Positions 1 to 9,900 of a stretch of DNA of 64,000 nucleotides are shown here, in pieces. The notes beneath the pieces were generated by a model. That model ran no database searches. It worked only from the letters and a program-made list of their open reading frames with translations, and was not told where the DNA came from. How positions within the stretch are numbered: position 1 is the stretch's first letter; the number at the start of each line of letters is the position of its first letter. The position numbers and the translations under genes were made by a program. This stretch comes from Bacillus methanolicus (GTDB taxonomy: Bacteria > Bacillota > Bacilli > Bacillales > Cytobacillaceae), in the NCBI RefSeq assembly GCF_028888695.1, contig NZ_PNFF01000002.1, forward strand, positions 186,001 through 250,000, written 5' to 3'.

Positions 1-210
1 ACGGTATTTTTCACCGGGATTTAAGACTTTAACAAAAATGAATGTTTCTCCTTTGCGTTTCCAAAGATTGATCGGCTTTATGACGGTTACCCTTCCAATT
101 TGGCCTTGGACCAGTTCTGCTCCATCCCATAAAATTTTTGCTGAAACAGTGCGGGTGAATAGAGGCAGAGCGATTAAGACCACAATAAGCATTAAGGTAT
201 ATTTCTTCAT
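1..210 (-). CDS. Secreted protein with WDGAELxxGQIG module, partial (C-terminus outside window)
   Basis: Reading leftward from ATG at 210, the first 70 residues are visible: a signal peptide (MKKYTLMLIVVLIALPLF...VSA) followed by ILWDGAELVQGQIGRVTVIK, and the frame stays open to the edge. The same module follows the signal peptide of the CAP protein just upstream (244-1488) and of the 5'-nucleotidase at 29045. GGAGG at 231-235 lies only about 9 nt past the stop of the upstream gene, so the two are probably co-transcribed. It is about 20 nt from the ATG, so an in-frame TTG at 216 is an alternative start. The rest of the protein and its function cannot be seen. Confidence 0.7.
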   Translation of the reverse strand, partial: MKKYTLMLIVVLIALPLFTRTVSAKILWDGAELVQGQIGRVTVIKPINLWKRKGETFIFVKVLNPGEKYR

Positions 211-243
211 TGTCAAAGTGCTTCTGCCTGCCTCCTTTAAAGA

Positions 244-1488
244 TTAATAGGGTTTAAAGTAGTTTTGAGTATAGTAAGGAACTTTTGTCCCGGTTTGAAA
301 CTGGACGCCCATACCAACATGTGTGTAATTAGAATTCAAAATATTTTTCCTGTGGCCTAATGAATTCATTAATGCTTCGTGAGCAAAAATACTGCTTGGA
401 TAACCCATGGCAATGTTTTCGCCAGCCGCCCAATATCGAATTCCTTCTGCTTCCATCCGCTCAAATGGGTCCTGCCCTTTTAAGTTCACGTGGTCAAAAA
501 AGTTATTGGCTGCCATATCCAAACTATGTTTTCTTGCCGATCTTCTTGCTCGTTCATCCCAGCTTAAAGGAGCCAATCCATGTTTTACACGCTCAGCATT
601 TGTCAGATCAAACATTTGCAGTTCGAATGCTTGCTGCAAGGAAGCAGACGGGTTGCCGTAATGGCCCTGTTTTTTATTCTCAAGGTTTGATGTTATGACT
701 TGTACAGCCGCTACATTTCCTTTCATGTGAACATCATAAAAAACAGTGATATACAAACCGTTTTTGCGGAAAGTTTGCTGTTCTTGTGTATTGTCGACCA
801 AATAGTTTATATTTCCTTTTAAAATGCCTGTTATCGGACTGCCCAAAGCTGCTCTAACTTCTTGTTTGGAGGAACCAATATGAATTCCGTTTGTTTGATA
901 GTTTAAATAATTTGAATATACAAATTCCACGCGGTTATTTACATAGCCAATGATATAAAATTGATCATATTGATTGTGATACGTATACCAGTTGATCCCG
1001 TACTCACCTAAGGAAATTCTTTTTTCTTTTCCCAGTTTATTTTCAACAGAAGCCTTCGTTTCTCCTATTTGAACGCTTTGTTTTGACTTTTCAATCGCTT
1101 GTTTCTTGCAAGCTGATTGAGCAAGCTTCGTTTTTGACGGAGTTTCATATTTGATTCTGCTGTCCCTGTCTACATAATACCCATTGCCGACGCTAAGTTT
1201 CCCCGGTTTAAACGCATAAATTCTGTAATTTTCTCCTGCTTTCAGCGTTCGGGAAATCTTTCGGCTCTCCCCTTCCAGTTTATAAAGCGGGGTATTCTTT
1301 AAAACTTGCAATCTGCCAATCTGGCCTACTTTTAATTCTGCGCCGTCCCACCAAATGATTGTCGTTGATCCAATGCCTTTGCAAACATTTGAAGCATATC
1401 CTGAAGAATTTGGAAATAGAAGCCATAAAAAAGATGTTAATAAAAAAGCGACAAGCAAGACAGCCTGAAAACCTGACTTTCTTATCAT
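244..1488 (-). CDS. Secreted CAP (SCP/PR1)-domain protein, YkwD-like
   Basis: About 414 residues. ATG at 1488 is preferred because GGAGGAG lies just upstream; an in-frame ATG at 1503 lacks a good site. Order: signal peptide, a WDGAELKVGQIG module ending in KYETPSKTKLA (about residues 40-125), a CAP-associated domain with two related repeats (ETKASVENKLGKEKR and HIGSSKQEVRAALGSP), then a C-terminal CAP domain with NAERVKHGL, FFDHVNLKG, AGENIA and SLGHRKNILN. Bacterial CAP proteins are exported and thought to act at the cell wall; their biochemical activity is generally unknown. It probably forms an operon with the partial gene downstream that carries the same N-terminal module. Confidence 0.9.
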   Translation of the reverse strand: MIRKSGFQAVLLVAFLLTSFLWLLFPNSSGYASNVCKGIGSTTIIWWDGAELKVGQIGRLQVLKNTPLYKLEGESRKISRTLKAGENYRIYAFKPGKLSVGNGYYVDRDSRIKYETPSKTKLAQSACKKQAIEKSKQSVQIGETKASVENKLGKEKRISLGEYGINWYTYHNQYDQFYIIGYVNNRVEFVYSNYLNYQTNGIHIGSSKQEVRAALGSPITGILKGNINYLVDNTQEQQTFRKNGLYITVFYDVHMKGNVAAVQVITSNLENKKQGHYGNPSASLQQAFELQMFDLTNAERVKHGLAPLSWDERARRSARKHSLDMAANNFFDHVNLKGQDPFERMEAEGIRYWAAGENIAMGYPSSIFAHEALMNSLGHRKNILNSNYTHVGMGVQFQTGTKVPYYTQNYFKPY

Positions 1489-1564
1489 ACCGTGCTCCTC
1501 CATTCATTCCGAACTCCTTTTCTCTATTTTATAAAAATATCAACTGGTAGTATAGTAAAAAATA

Positions 1565-1599
1565 GGGGTCTGGCCTCTACTTTAGCAGGGCCGGGCCCC
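1565..1599. repeat. GGGGTCTGGCC-type hairpin repeat
   Basis: An imperfect inverted repeat starting GGGGTCTGGCC and ending GGGCCGGGCCCC around CTACTTTA, in the divergent gap upstream of the acyltransferase gene. It belongs to a family also seen near 4749, 10565, 12576, 19152 and 62651. It lies upstream of both flanking genes, so it is unlikely to be a simple terminator for either. Confidence 0.6.
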
Positions 1600-1649
1600 A
1601 TGTTATAATGGGTGGGTTGGAACTAACTTTTTGAACAGGTGGAGTTTGC

Positions 1650-3101
1650 ATGATTTTTAATTCATATGAATTTATTTTTGCTTTTTTGCCGATTACTTGG
1701 CTCGTTTACTTTTTATTAAATAAACTAGAGCTTTTTAAGTTCTCAACAATTTGGCTTGTTGTAAGTTCTCTTTTTTTCTACAGCTGGTGGAATGTTGCTT
1801 ATCTGCCGCTTATATTGATCTTAATGATTTTTAATTTTTACTTGGGCTCCATTTTAAGAAAATCGAATTCCGGCCGCGCCCGGTATTTGTTATTTTTCGG
1901 AGTGGCTGTTAACCTTGCTGTACTTTGTTATTTTAAATATTATGACTTTTTCATTTCGAATATGAATCTTGTATTTCATACAAACTTTCCATTATTGCAC
2001 CTGACTCTGCCTTTGGCGATAAGCTTTTTTACCTTTCAAAAAATAGCTTATTTAGTGGACGCTTACCGAAAAGAAACGGAAGAATACGATTTTTGGAAGT
2101 ATGCCCTGTTTGTCGCTTTCTTCCCGCAGTTAATTGCCGGGCCAATAGTTCATCATAAAGAGGTCATACCTCAATTCGCAAAAGCTTTTAAGATATTAAA
2201 TTTTGAAAATATCTCAAAAGGGATCTTTATTTTTACAATTGGTTTATTCAAAAAAGTAGTCATTGCCGATACCTTTGCTGCTTGGGCAACGGCCGGCTTT
2301 GACACAGCCGGAGAGCTTACTTTCTTTGAGGCCTGGATTGCGTCTCTTTCTTATACGTTTCAATTATATTTTGATTTTAGCGGTTATACGGATATGGCAA
2401 TCGGCGCCGCACTGTTATTTAACATACGGCTTCCTATTAACTTTAACTCTCCATACAAAGCCGTTAACATTCTCGATTTTTGGAAAAGGTGGCATATGAC
2501 CCTTACCAGATTTCTTACTAAATACTTGTATATCCCGCTTGGTGGAAATCGAAAAGGGACGGTCCGTACGTACGTGAATGTTCTGATCGTGTTCTTTTTA
2601 AGCGGTTTATGGCACGGTGCCGGCTGGACATTTATCTTTTGGGGAACATTGCATGGAATCGCTTCATTGGCAAATCGATTCTGGCAGCAATTAGGATTAA
2701 GAATGAATAAGTATCTTTCCTGGTTTTTAACTTTTCAATTTGTGAATGTGGCGTGGGTATTTTTCAGGGCAAAAACATGGGAGGATGCCATAAAAGTTTT
2801 GAAAGGAATGGCCGGTCTGAATGGTTTTACTTTGCCGGAAAAATATGCTGAGAGGCTCGGTTTTATCCATATTACTCCCGTTAAAGAATTGGTTCTGTCT
2901 ACTATTACAGGGACCTCTATTATTTATATGGTTGTCTATATCATCATTGCTTTTGTTATCGTTCTTGCCTGCCGGAATTCTGTAAAACTAATGGATGATT
3001 TAAAACCTAATTGGCAAATGGCATTCTTTGCAAGTGCACTTTTCATATTATCGATTTTTAATATGACAAAGGTTAGTGAGTTTTTATACTTTAATTTTTA
3101 G
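1650..3101 (+). CDS. MBOAT-family membrane O-acyltransferase (AlgI/DltB-like)
   Basis: 483 residues with many membrane segments. It has the AlgI-type signatures FFPQLIAGPIVHH, YLYIPLGGNRKGTVRTY and FFLSGLWHGAGWTFIFWG; the His in LWHGAG (about residue 322) is the conserved MBOAT catalytic residue. Family members move acyl groups across the membrane for O-acetylation of secreted polysaccharides. A ribosome site (GGTGGAG) precedes the ATG. The next gene begins 8 nt downstream and encodes an SGNH-type partner, the usual two-protein arrangement. The substrate is probably a surface polymer (inference; possibly the capsule made from the 38-59 kb locus). Confidence 0.92.
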   Translation: MIFNSYEFIFAFLPITWLVYFLLNKLELFKFSTIWLVVSSLFFYSWWNVAYLPLILILMIFNFYLGSILRKSNSGRARYLLFFGVAVNLAVLCYFKYYDFFISNMNLVFHTNFPLLHLTLPLAISFFTFQKIAYLVDAYRKETEEYDFWKYALFVAFFPQLIAGPIVHHKEVIPQFAKAFKILNFENISKGIFIFTIGLFKKVVIADTFAAWATAGFDTAGELTFFEAWIASLSYTFQLYFDFSGYTDMAIGAALLFNIRLPINFNSPYKAVNILDFWKRWHMTLTRFLTKYLYIPLGGNRKGTVRTYVNVLIVFFLSGLWHGAGWTFIFWGTLHGIASLANRFWQQLGLRMNKYLSWFLTFQFVNVAWVFFRAKTWEDAIKVLKGMAGLNGFTLPEKYAERLGFIHITPVKELVLSTITGTSIIYMVVYIIIAFVIVLACRNSVKLMDDLKPNWQMAFFASALFILSIFNMTKVSEFLYFNF

Positions 3102-3109
3102 GTGGTACT

Positions 3110-4699
3110 ATGAACTCTTATCGCAAGTGGCCAATAAAATTTTTTGTCTCCTTCTGCCTTTTACTGCTACTATTCGGTTTTCCTATTATTGCTTTTAACT
3201 ATGTTGTTGACCCATTGTGGATTTTTCAACATGAAAATAAGTGGAATGATGTCCAGCAAGGATTCAATGAGCGGCAGCAAAAAGTGAATAAATTTACGTT
3301 TTCAGACAAAAAATACGATGCTCTGCTCCTGGGCAGCAGCCGTTCGACTTATATTAACCAACATGATTTTGAAGGCCTAGATGTTTTTAATTTTGCCGTT
3401 AGTTCGATGTATGTCGAAGAATATAAAGGTTATATTGATTATGCTAAAAAAGTGAACGGGAAATCTTTTGATTATATTTTTCTAGGTTTAGACTTTTTTG
3501 CCGCAAATAAAAACAGAAAGTTAAGCAGCGAGAAGCCCGAATTCTATATTGATCAAACAAATAGTTATATGTATAGGGCCAGGTCTGCTGCTTCATTTGA
3601 TACGTTAAAAAAAGCCTGGCCGATTTTTCTTTCATCGAAGGAAAATAAACCGGTATTTATCGACCATCGATATTATGACCGGCAAAATGTTGCATTTCCC
3701 TTTCCCGTAACTGATGACCTTAGGCAAAAAAGGATTGAAACAAATATCTATGAGTTTTTCAAAAACGATGAACGATTTGAATATGATCCAAATATTAAAA
3801 AAATGCTGGAAGAGATCGTACGGACCAACCCCGGCACAAAATTTATCGTGTTTACGACACCTGTGACGATGCCGCGATTTGTGGTCGAATTGCAAAATGA
3901 GGAATATTGGAAAGGATATGAACAGTGGCTTTCTGATTTAACCGATGTTTTTGGCACTATCCATCATTTTATGGATATTAACGAAGTCACTGTAAATTAT
4001 AAAAATTTTACGGATTCACATCATTTTGTACCGGAGATCGGATCGAAAATTGTGGATCACATATGGAACAAGAGAAAGTATGCTGAATCGCAAGACCCGT
4101 TCGCATTTGGCAAGTTAGTAACAGCGGATAACAAAGATGAAATATTTGCTCGCATTAAAAATGACATAACCGTTTACTCCGATGCTGCTTATAATTATTT
4201 AGAACCTGTATCAGGTGAAAAACCTTTTTATGCAAAAGAAGGATCAAGAGCTGCATCGTTTGCTTCATCGGATTGGAAAGAACAAGTTGCTCCACTTCGT
4301 TTGCTCGGGGCAAAGGGAGATTTTGAGGTTGCTTCAAATGGTGATCATGTTGTGAAAATATCTCCTGCCAGTACAAATCCGGGCAGCATCATTCAATTTG
4401 GATACCATTTATCAGAATTGACCGGACACAATATTGGAAAAGATAAAGTAACCTTTATTGTGTCACTGAAAGGAAACGCTGCAAGAAATGGAGATGTACA
4501 GTTATTTATACAGGATCGGGTTAATGGCAAGTGGGAAAGAGCCTCCTTTAATACGATTTTAGACAAAAAGCAAGCCCGTTCTTTTAAAATTTCTAAGAAA
4601 ATCCGTGATGGAGCAGACTCCGTCTTAATCGGAATCCGCTGGCAAAACCAAAAATCATCAGACCAATGGATCGAAATCGAAAATGTGAAAATTTTTTGA
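3110..4699 (+). CDS. Membrane-anchored SGNH/AlgJ-like partner of the MBOAT acyltransferase
   Basis: 529 residues. One N-terminal membrane segment (about 10-32) is followed by an extracellular domain with a nucleophile-like block LLLGSSRSTYIN (about residues 70-81) and a late FTDSHHF block (about residue 300) suited to the SGNH Asp/His pair. A C-terminal beta-rich part (roughly 390-529) may bind carbohydrate. It is directly downstream of the MBOAT gene with its own GGTGG site, so the pair most likely transfers acetyl groups to an exported glycan. Sequence resemblance to AlgJ/AlgX is by motif and context only, so the exact family is uncertain. Confidence 0.8.
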   Translation: MNSYRKWPIKFFVSFCLLLLLFGFPIIAFNYVVDPLWIFQHENKWNDVQQGFNERQQKVNKFTFSDKKYDALLLGSSRSTYINQHDFEGLDVFNFAVSSMYVEEYKGYIDYAKKVNGKSFDYIFLGLDFFAANKNRKLSSEKPEFYIDQTNSYMYRARSAASFDTLKKAWPIFLSSKENKPVFIDHRYYDRQNVAFPFPVTDDLRQKRIETNIYEFFKNDERFEYDPNIKKMLEEIVRTNPGTKFIVFTTPVTMPRFVVELQNEEYWKGYEQWLSDLTDVFGTIHHFMDINEVTVNYKNFTDSHHFVPEIGSKIVDHIWNKRKYAESQDPFAFGKLVTADNKDEIFARIKNDITVYSDAAYNYLEPVSGEKPFYAKEGSRAASFASSDWKEQVAPLRLLGAKGDFEVASNGDHVVKISPASTNPGSIIQFGYHLSELTGHNIGKDKVTFIVSLKGNAARNGDVQLFIQDRVNGKWERASFNTILDKKQARSFKISKKIRDGADSVLIGIRWQNQKSSDQWIEIENVKIF

Positions 4700-4748
4700 A
4701 GGGGCTGACTCATAAGCAACTGACTCCCTCCAACAATAACAATATATT

Positions 4749-4791
4749 GGAGGGGGCTGACCCTTTGCTTTAGAGTCAGACCTCTTCTTTT
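4749..4791 (+). terminator. Terminator hairpin of the GGGTCAGACC family
   Basis: AGGGGGCTGACCC and GAGTCAGACCTCT form an imperfect stem around TTTGCTTTA, followed by a T-rich run (CTTCTTTTT). It follows the MBOAT/SGNH pair and precedes the beta-propeller gene. The inner CTTTA and the GTCAGACC arms match the dispersed hairpins elsewhere in the window. Confidence 0.6.
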
Positions 4792-4853
4792 TACCCTTTC
4801 TTTTATGCTAAAATATGGTTAGTTTAGAAAATAATATAACAAGGGGTCGGAAT

Positions 4854-6965
4854 ATGTTTAAGAAGGCAACGAGAAAAAAATTTTTCAGGTCAGCTGGGCC
4901 AGTTATTTTAAGCTCTTTCTTACTAGTTTCTCCTTTACCGGTGTTGGCAGAAGAAACTGCTGCAACAGAGGATGATTCAATTGAGTTGGATGATAGTCAA
5001 ATACCTGCAGATCAGCCGGTTAAGCCTGCCAAAAAGCTCAATGTAGATACAAATGCAACGTTTACAAAAATAGGTCCGCAGGTTTTTAATGGAACCGCTC
5101 TGGCAGCTGCATTTGGAAAATCGCCTGATAACCAGCCTTATATGTACGTATTGCAGCACGGCACACCATCAGCATTAAGTATTATTAATCTTACTTCCGG
5201 TAAGACGGAAAAAATTTTTACTCTGGAAAACTCAACAAGTGCATGGGGTATTGATGTCGATGAAAATCAAAGAGTCTGGATCGGCGGAACTTCTTCCGGA
5301 CATCTTTATGAGTATGATCCACAATCCCAAACACTGAAAGATTATGGAAACCTATTAGAGCATAGCCGCGATACAGCCATTTTAGATCTTGATGCAGCCG
5401 GCGGAAAAATTTACGGCTCCACCGCTTATGAAGGAACTGTTTTTTCATACATACCTGAAACCGGTGAACGTAATGATTTTGGACAAATAAGCAGAGGGAA
5501 GCAATTTGCGAAAAGCGTCATCTATGATGAAGAATTAAAAAGTATTTTCATTGGGATCGGCTCTAAGGCTGAAATTATCCGATATAACATCCCGACAAAA
5601 ATCCGGTATCGATTTTTGCCATGGGAATACCGAAATGAAAAACATATTTCCGATATTCAAATTGTTGATCAATATCTTTTTGCCCGTCTCGAACCAAGCA
5701 AAAAGACATTAGTTTTTGACAAAAAATCATTGAAACTTTTAGACGAAATCGAAACTACTTCTCAAACGATTTCTGCAAAATCTCCGGATGGAGGCCGAGT
5801 TTTTTACACAAATAATGGAGAACTTTACGCTTACGAATACAAATCTAAAGAAATTGTAAAAATCAATGCTCCATTAAAAAGTATGGATGTGATCAACCTT
5901 GATTTTGTGGAATTAAACAAAAAGGAATATCCCGGCTATACACTTGTTGGATTGCTAAGCAACAATGGCGACTATTTCCTCTATAACTTGAAAACCGGAA
6001 AATTTTCTTTAGAAAAAATCAATCTTGCCCAGCTTCCTGTCACTCTATATACAATGACAGAAAACCCTGAAAAGGATAAGATTATCATAAATGGATATAT
6101 GTCAGGAGGATTGGCGGTTTACGACATTGAGACCGGCAAAACTACTGAGGTTAAAGGGATAAGTCAAATTGAATCAATGGTATTCTTTAATAACAAACTA
6201 TTCCTTGGTACTTATCCAAAAGCAAAACTACTGGAAATAGATTTGTCGCGTACATGGAATAGCAGCAGCTTTAAGGAATTACAACGATACAGTGAGCTTG
6301 GCCAAGAACGAACTACTGCATTATGGGGAGTATCCGAAAACAACAAATTGTTTGCAGGGACATATCCGGAAGCAAGCACCGGCGGCGGGCTGCTTTCAGT
6401 CTATGATCTTAAAACGAAAAAAGCGATTAACTACGAAAATTATATTCCCGACCAGAGTATCATTTCGTTAACTGATTCAAACGGTTTTGTATACGGTGGA
6501 ACGACTGTTTTTGCCAATCATAAAAAATCCGCAGAAAATGCGACTTTTTTCCGGTTCCCAATCAATAACCCTGAACAAAAAGAAAAAATTAAACTGCCTT
6601 TCAAAGCTACTATGGTTAACGCCTTAATTACTCGGAAAAGCGACAAAGCCATTTGGGGAATGGCCGATGGAAAGCTGTTTAAATATGAGATTGAAAGTGG
6701 AAATTTTGATTTTATCGAAATTGTACCCGCGATCTCCGGACGTTTTAAAAACGCGAAACTTCTTTTTGGAAATGACGGAAATATTTACGGAACTGTAGAA
6801 GGAATTCTTTTTAAAGCCAATCCGGACACACTGGATGTTACAATCCTGAAAAAAGAAGGCGCTCATGACCTGGCAATCGATAAATACGGAAACCTTTACT
6901 TCCGCCACGAAGCAGACATGTGGAAATACCATTACAAAGAAGAAGAGGATGTCTCAAAATCTTAG
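4854..6965 (+). CDS. Secreted beta-propeller-like repeat protein
   Basis: The likely start is ATG at 4854 after AAGGGG; an earlier in-frame ATG at 4815 has no ribosome site and would precede the signal sequence MFKKATRKKFFRSAGPVILS. The mature protein is about 670 residues of repeating short strands, with recurring blocks such as YEYDPQSQTLKDYG, FSYIPETGERNDFG and LAVYDIETGKTTEV. This is typical of WD40/YVTN/SMP-30-like propellers of seven or more blades. There is no catalytic motif or sorting signal. It has its own promoter region and ends inside the hairpin shared with the convergent subtilase. Function is unknown; binding or scaffolding outside the cell is an inference. Confidence 0.85.
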   Translation: MFKKATRKKFFRSAGPVILSSFLLVSPLPVLAEETAATEDDSIELDDSQIPADQPVKPAKKLNVDTNATFTKIGPQVFNGTALAAAFGKSPDNQPYMYVLQHGTPSALSIINLTSGKTEKIFTLENSTSAWGIDVDENQRVWIGGTSSGHLYEYDPQSQTLKDYGNLLEHSRDTAILDLDAAGGKIYGSTAYEGTVFSYIPETGERNDFGQISRGKQFAKSVIYDEELKSIFIGIGSKAEIIRYNIPTKIRYRFLPWEYRNEKHISDIQIVDQYLFARLEPSKKTLVFDKKSLKLLDEIETTSQTISAKSPDGGRVFYTNNGELYAYEYKSKEIVKINAPLKSMDVINLDFVELNKKEYPGYTLVGLLSNNGDYFLYNLKTGKFSLEKINLAQLPVTLYTMTENPEKDKIIINGYMSGGLAVYDIETGKTTEVKGISQIESMVFFNNKLFLGTYPKAKLLEIDLSRTWNSSSFKELQRYSELGQERTTALWGVSENNKLFAGTYPEASTGGGLLSVYDLKTKKAINYENYIPDQSIISLTDSNGFVYGGTTVFANHKKSAENATFFRFPINNPEQKEKIKLPFKATMVNALITRKSDKAIWGMADGKLFKYEIESGNFDFIEIVPAISGRFKNAKLLFGNDGNIYGTVEGILFKANPDTLDVTILKKEGAHDLAIDKYGNLYFRHEADMWKYHYKEEEDVSKS

Positions 6966-6985
6966 CTTTTGAGACATCCTCTTCG
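6942..6985. terminator. Bidirectional terminator between convergent genes
   Basis: GAAGAGGATGTCTCAAAA pairs perfectly with TTTTGAGACATCCTCTTC across a short loop that contains the TAG stop of the beta-propeller gene. T-rich tracts lie on both sides (TTTTGTTT on the plus strand), serving both the propeller gene and the subtilase. Confidence 0.9.
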
Positions 6986-6991
6986 TTTTGT

Positions 6992-9900
6992 TTACTGGAA
7001 TTGAATGGTTAAGTTGTATGGCTTTAAGGTTGTGTTTCCGAATGTATCCCGGACTTTGATGTGGTAAGTGCCTTTCTTCAAATGAACGTACAGGACTTCA
7101 CCGTCGCCTTCAGGGTAGAAGTCTGATGTTGCAATATGTTTGCCGTTTTTATAGAGAGAAACGATTCCGTCCACTTCAACGCCTGCAGCCAATTCAATCT
7201 TACCCTTCATATCCTTGTCAAGTTTCAGTACATACCAGTCTTCATCGCCATATGGAACACCTGCATTAAGATAACCGGAAGCCTTCCATTGCTTGCTGTT
7301 AACTTTTTTGAGTTTTAGCGGCTTAGATGGAATATTATTCTTCACGACTGAACCCTTATCTTCGTCATTTTGATTTACCGGCCCCACGGTAAACTTATAA
7401 GGCAGTAAACTTAACGGAATTAATCCATCTACATAACCATTAACAATCAAAATGTAATTCTTATTCTTCTCTGCTTTAAATGACCCGAAGGTCGTTCCGT
7501 TTGAAATGCCTCTGTCAATGTATTGGATTCGATCATATTCTTTTTCATCCAATTTGCGGTTCTTATTAACATCTTCAAAAACAACGGCTATACCGATGAA
7601 AGGACTGATCAACTCTTTTGGATATTTGGATTTCCATTTTTGATCAACTGCTTTTTGCTCGATCGTCACCCCGTAAACGTGGCTGCTCTTTGATTCAAAA
7701 TAGAAAACATCCTGGTCGTTCGGCATGGAAAAATTTCCTTCAAACGCTGATCCGGGCAGATTTTTAATGTTTTCCAGACTGTCGTTATCCTCATACTTAT
7801 CTTGAGGGTTTTTCAAAATTAGTTTTGAATTAAATTTGTATGGATCAAACGAAATATTTCCATTTAATTGTTCAACGTTTACTTTAATGTAATACGTTTC
7901 ATTTTTCTTTAAACCAGTTATTAATTTTTCGGTTAATTTGACGTCAATCCAGCCCCAGTTTACGTTTGAACCAATTGGGTTTAAAAATTTAACGGTTTTG
8001 CCGTTCCGGTCTTTTTCTTCTTGAATTTTATAAATTTCCATCATTGGAATAGTTGCTTCATTTTTTGATAAAACAAACTCATAAATTCCCGTTTCTTGCG
8101 GAGTGACAGCAAACCAGTCTTCATCTTCAAACATTTGAAGGTAGCCGCTTGCTTCATTACCTATTTCGTAGGGCTTAGAGCCATTTTTAATCATTTCAAC
8201 ATAATCAATCTCTTCCTCAGTCTTACTAGATTCCACAATAGCCTCTCTCTGTTTATCCAGCTGTTTTTCAGCATCCGATTTTTCCTTGTTCATGATCGGG
8301 AACATATCTTCATCCGGCGGAAGTAATTTTCCTTCCACTTTTAATTCATATGGAACCAAGGATGATTCAGACACTTGCTCTTCTTCAAGCATATCGAAAT
8401 TCATAAAAAAGTCATACATTCCAAAGTAGTTTTCCGCTTTGTTTGAGATTTTGACAATATACTCCATTTCCGGCACTGCCATAAAAGTTAAGGTTTCCCC
8501 TTCACTCTTGCCTGCTTTATTTGAGTAAAATGCCGGTTCCATCGGATGCTTGCCATAAAGCATTTCTTCTAAAATCGCTTTTTTCTTTTCTTCCGTCAAC
8601 TCCGGATCATTAGGCGGGTAAAATTGATCAGCCATATAGACGCTAATGCTTGTATCTACACCCGGCAGAGCCGATAAGTCTACTTTCATTACTTGGTTTT
8701 CTTTTACGGAAAACTTGTAAAAATCATCGTCGACATCTTTTCCCACTAAAGTAAATCCCTCATTTGACTTATAAGGAAGTTCAATCTTTAACGGATCTGC
8801 AACATTTGTTTCATCTTTCGGTTGTTCCGATACTTTTTTTACAGAAAGTTTGTATTTTGAAAGAGCTCTTCCGGAATCGTCAAAGCTTCCATTCGCATCC
8901 TTGACTCCGAAAGCGATGGTACCTGTGAATGGAGCTTCAAAAAGTTTCCCTTCCGTTTTTCCTTCTCTTACCTTGTTAATATCCAGTAAAGTTTTTCCAT
9001 CCGGAGAGTATAGATGCACCATTAGTTTATAGTCATATTGAGGCGATCCTTCTAAAATAAACTGAACTAACTCACCTTTCCGGACTTCTGCTTTATACCA
9101 TTTTTCCTCAAAAGGCTTCGTAATTGAACCTTTTAGATCGATTTTCTCTGTTAACGAAACAGTTTCTGCTTTATCTAAAATTTCTTTTTCTGTCCATGTT
9201 CCTTTTGTCATGGCAGGAAGTTTTTTAATGTCGAATTGAAGAGCGGCGACAGGGTTTACCATTCCGTTTCCGAATTTAATATCAAAACCCTTATCTCCAA
9301 GATCTTCTGCAGTATGTTCTAAAATATATTCTACCTGCACCGATGTCAGCTTAGGATATTTTGACAGCAAGAGAGAAGCAGCACCGGCAACCATCGGAGA
9401 AGCCATAGAGGTTCCGCTCATTTTTCGATAGCTTGATTTTCTTTCATATTCATAGATTGTGCTGTAAACTTCATCACCGGGTGCAACGATATCAACAGAA
9501 GTTCCGTAAGTCGAAAAATCTGAGAGCTGCTTTTCTTTATTGATGGATCCTACACTAATCACGCCTTCATACGCAGCAGGATAATTTAAAGTGTGATCAC
9601 CTGTGTTGCCGGCAGCCGCAATAACGACAACATTTTTTTCAGCGGCTTTTTTTAATGCTTCTTCAATTAAAGGAGAACGCATTGGCCCTCCAAGGCTCAT
9701 ATTTATGACTTTTGCCCCTTTTTCAACTGCATAGAGTATCCCTTGGGCGATGGCGTAGTCGGTTGCACCCCACGCACGGTCAAACACATCAATTGGGAGT
9801 ATTTTTGCATGAGGATTTACACCATATCCGCCTATCCCGTTGTTTTTATTGGCTGCAATAATCCCGGCCACATGTGTACCGTGAAAATCCGGTGTACCTT

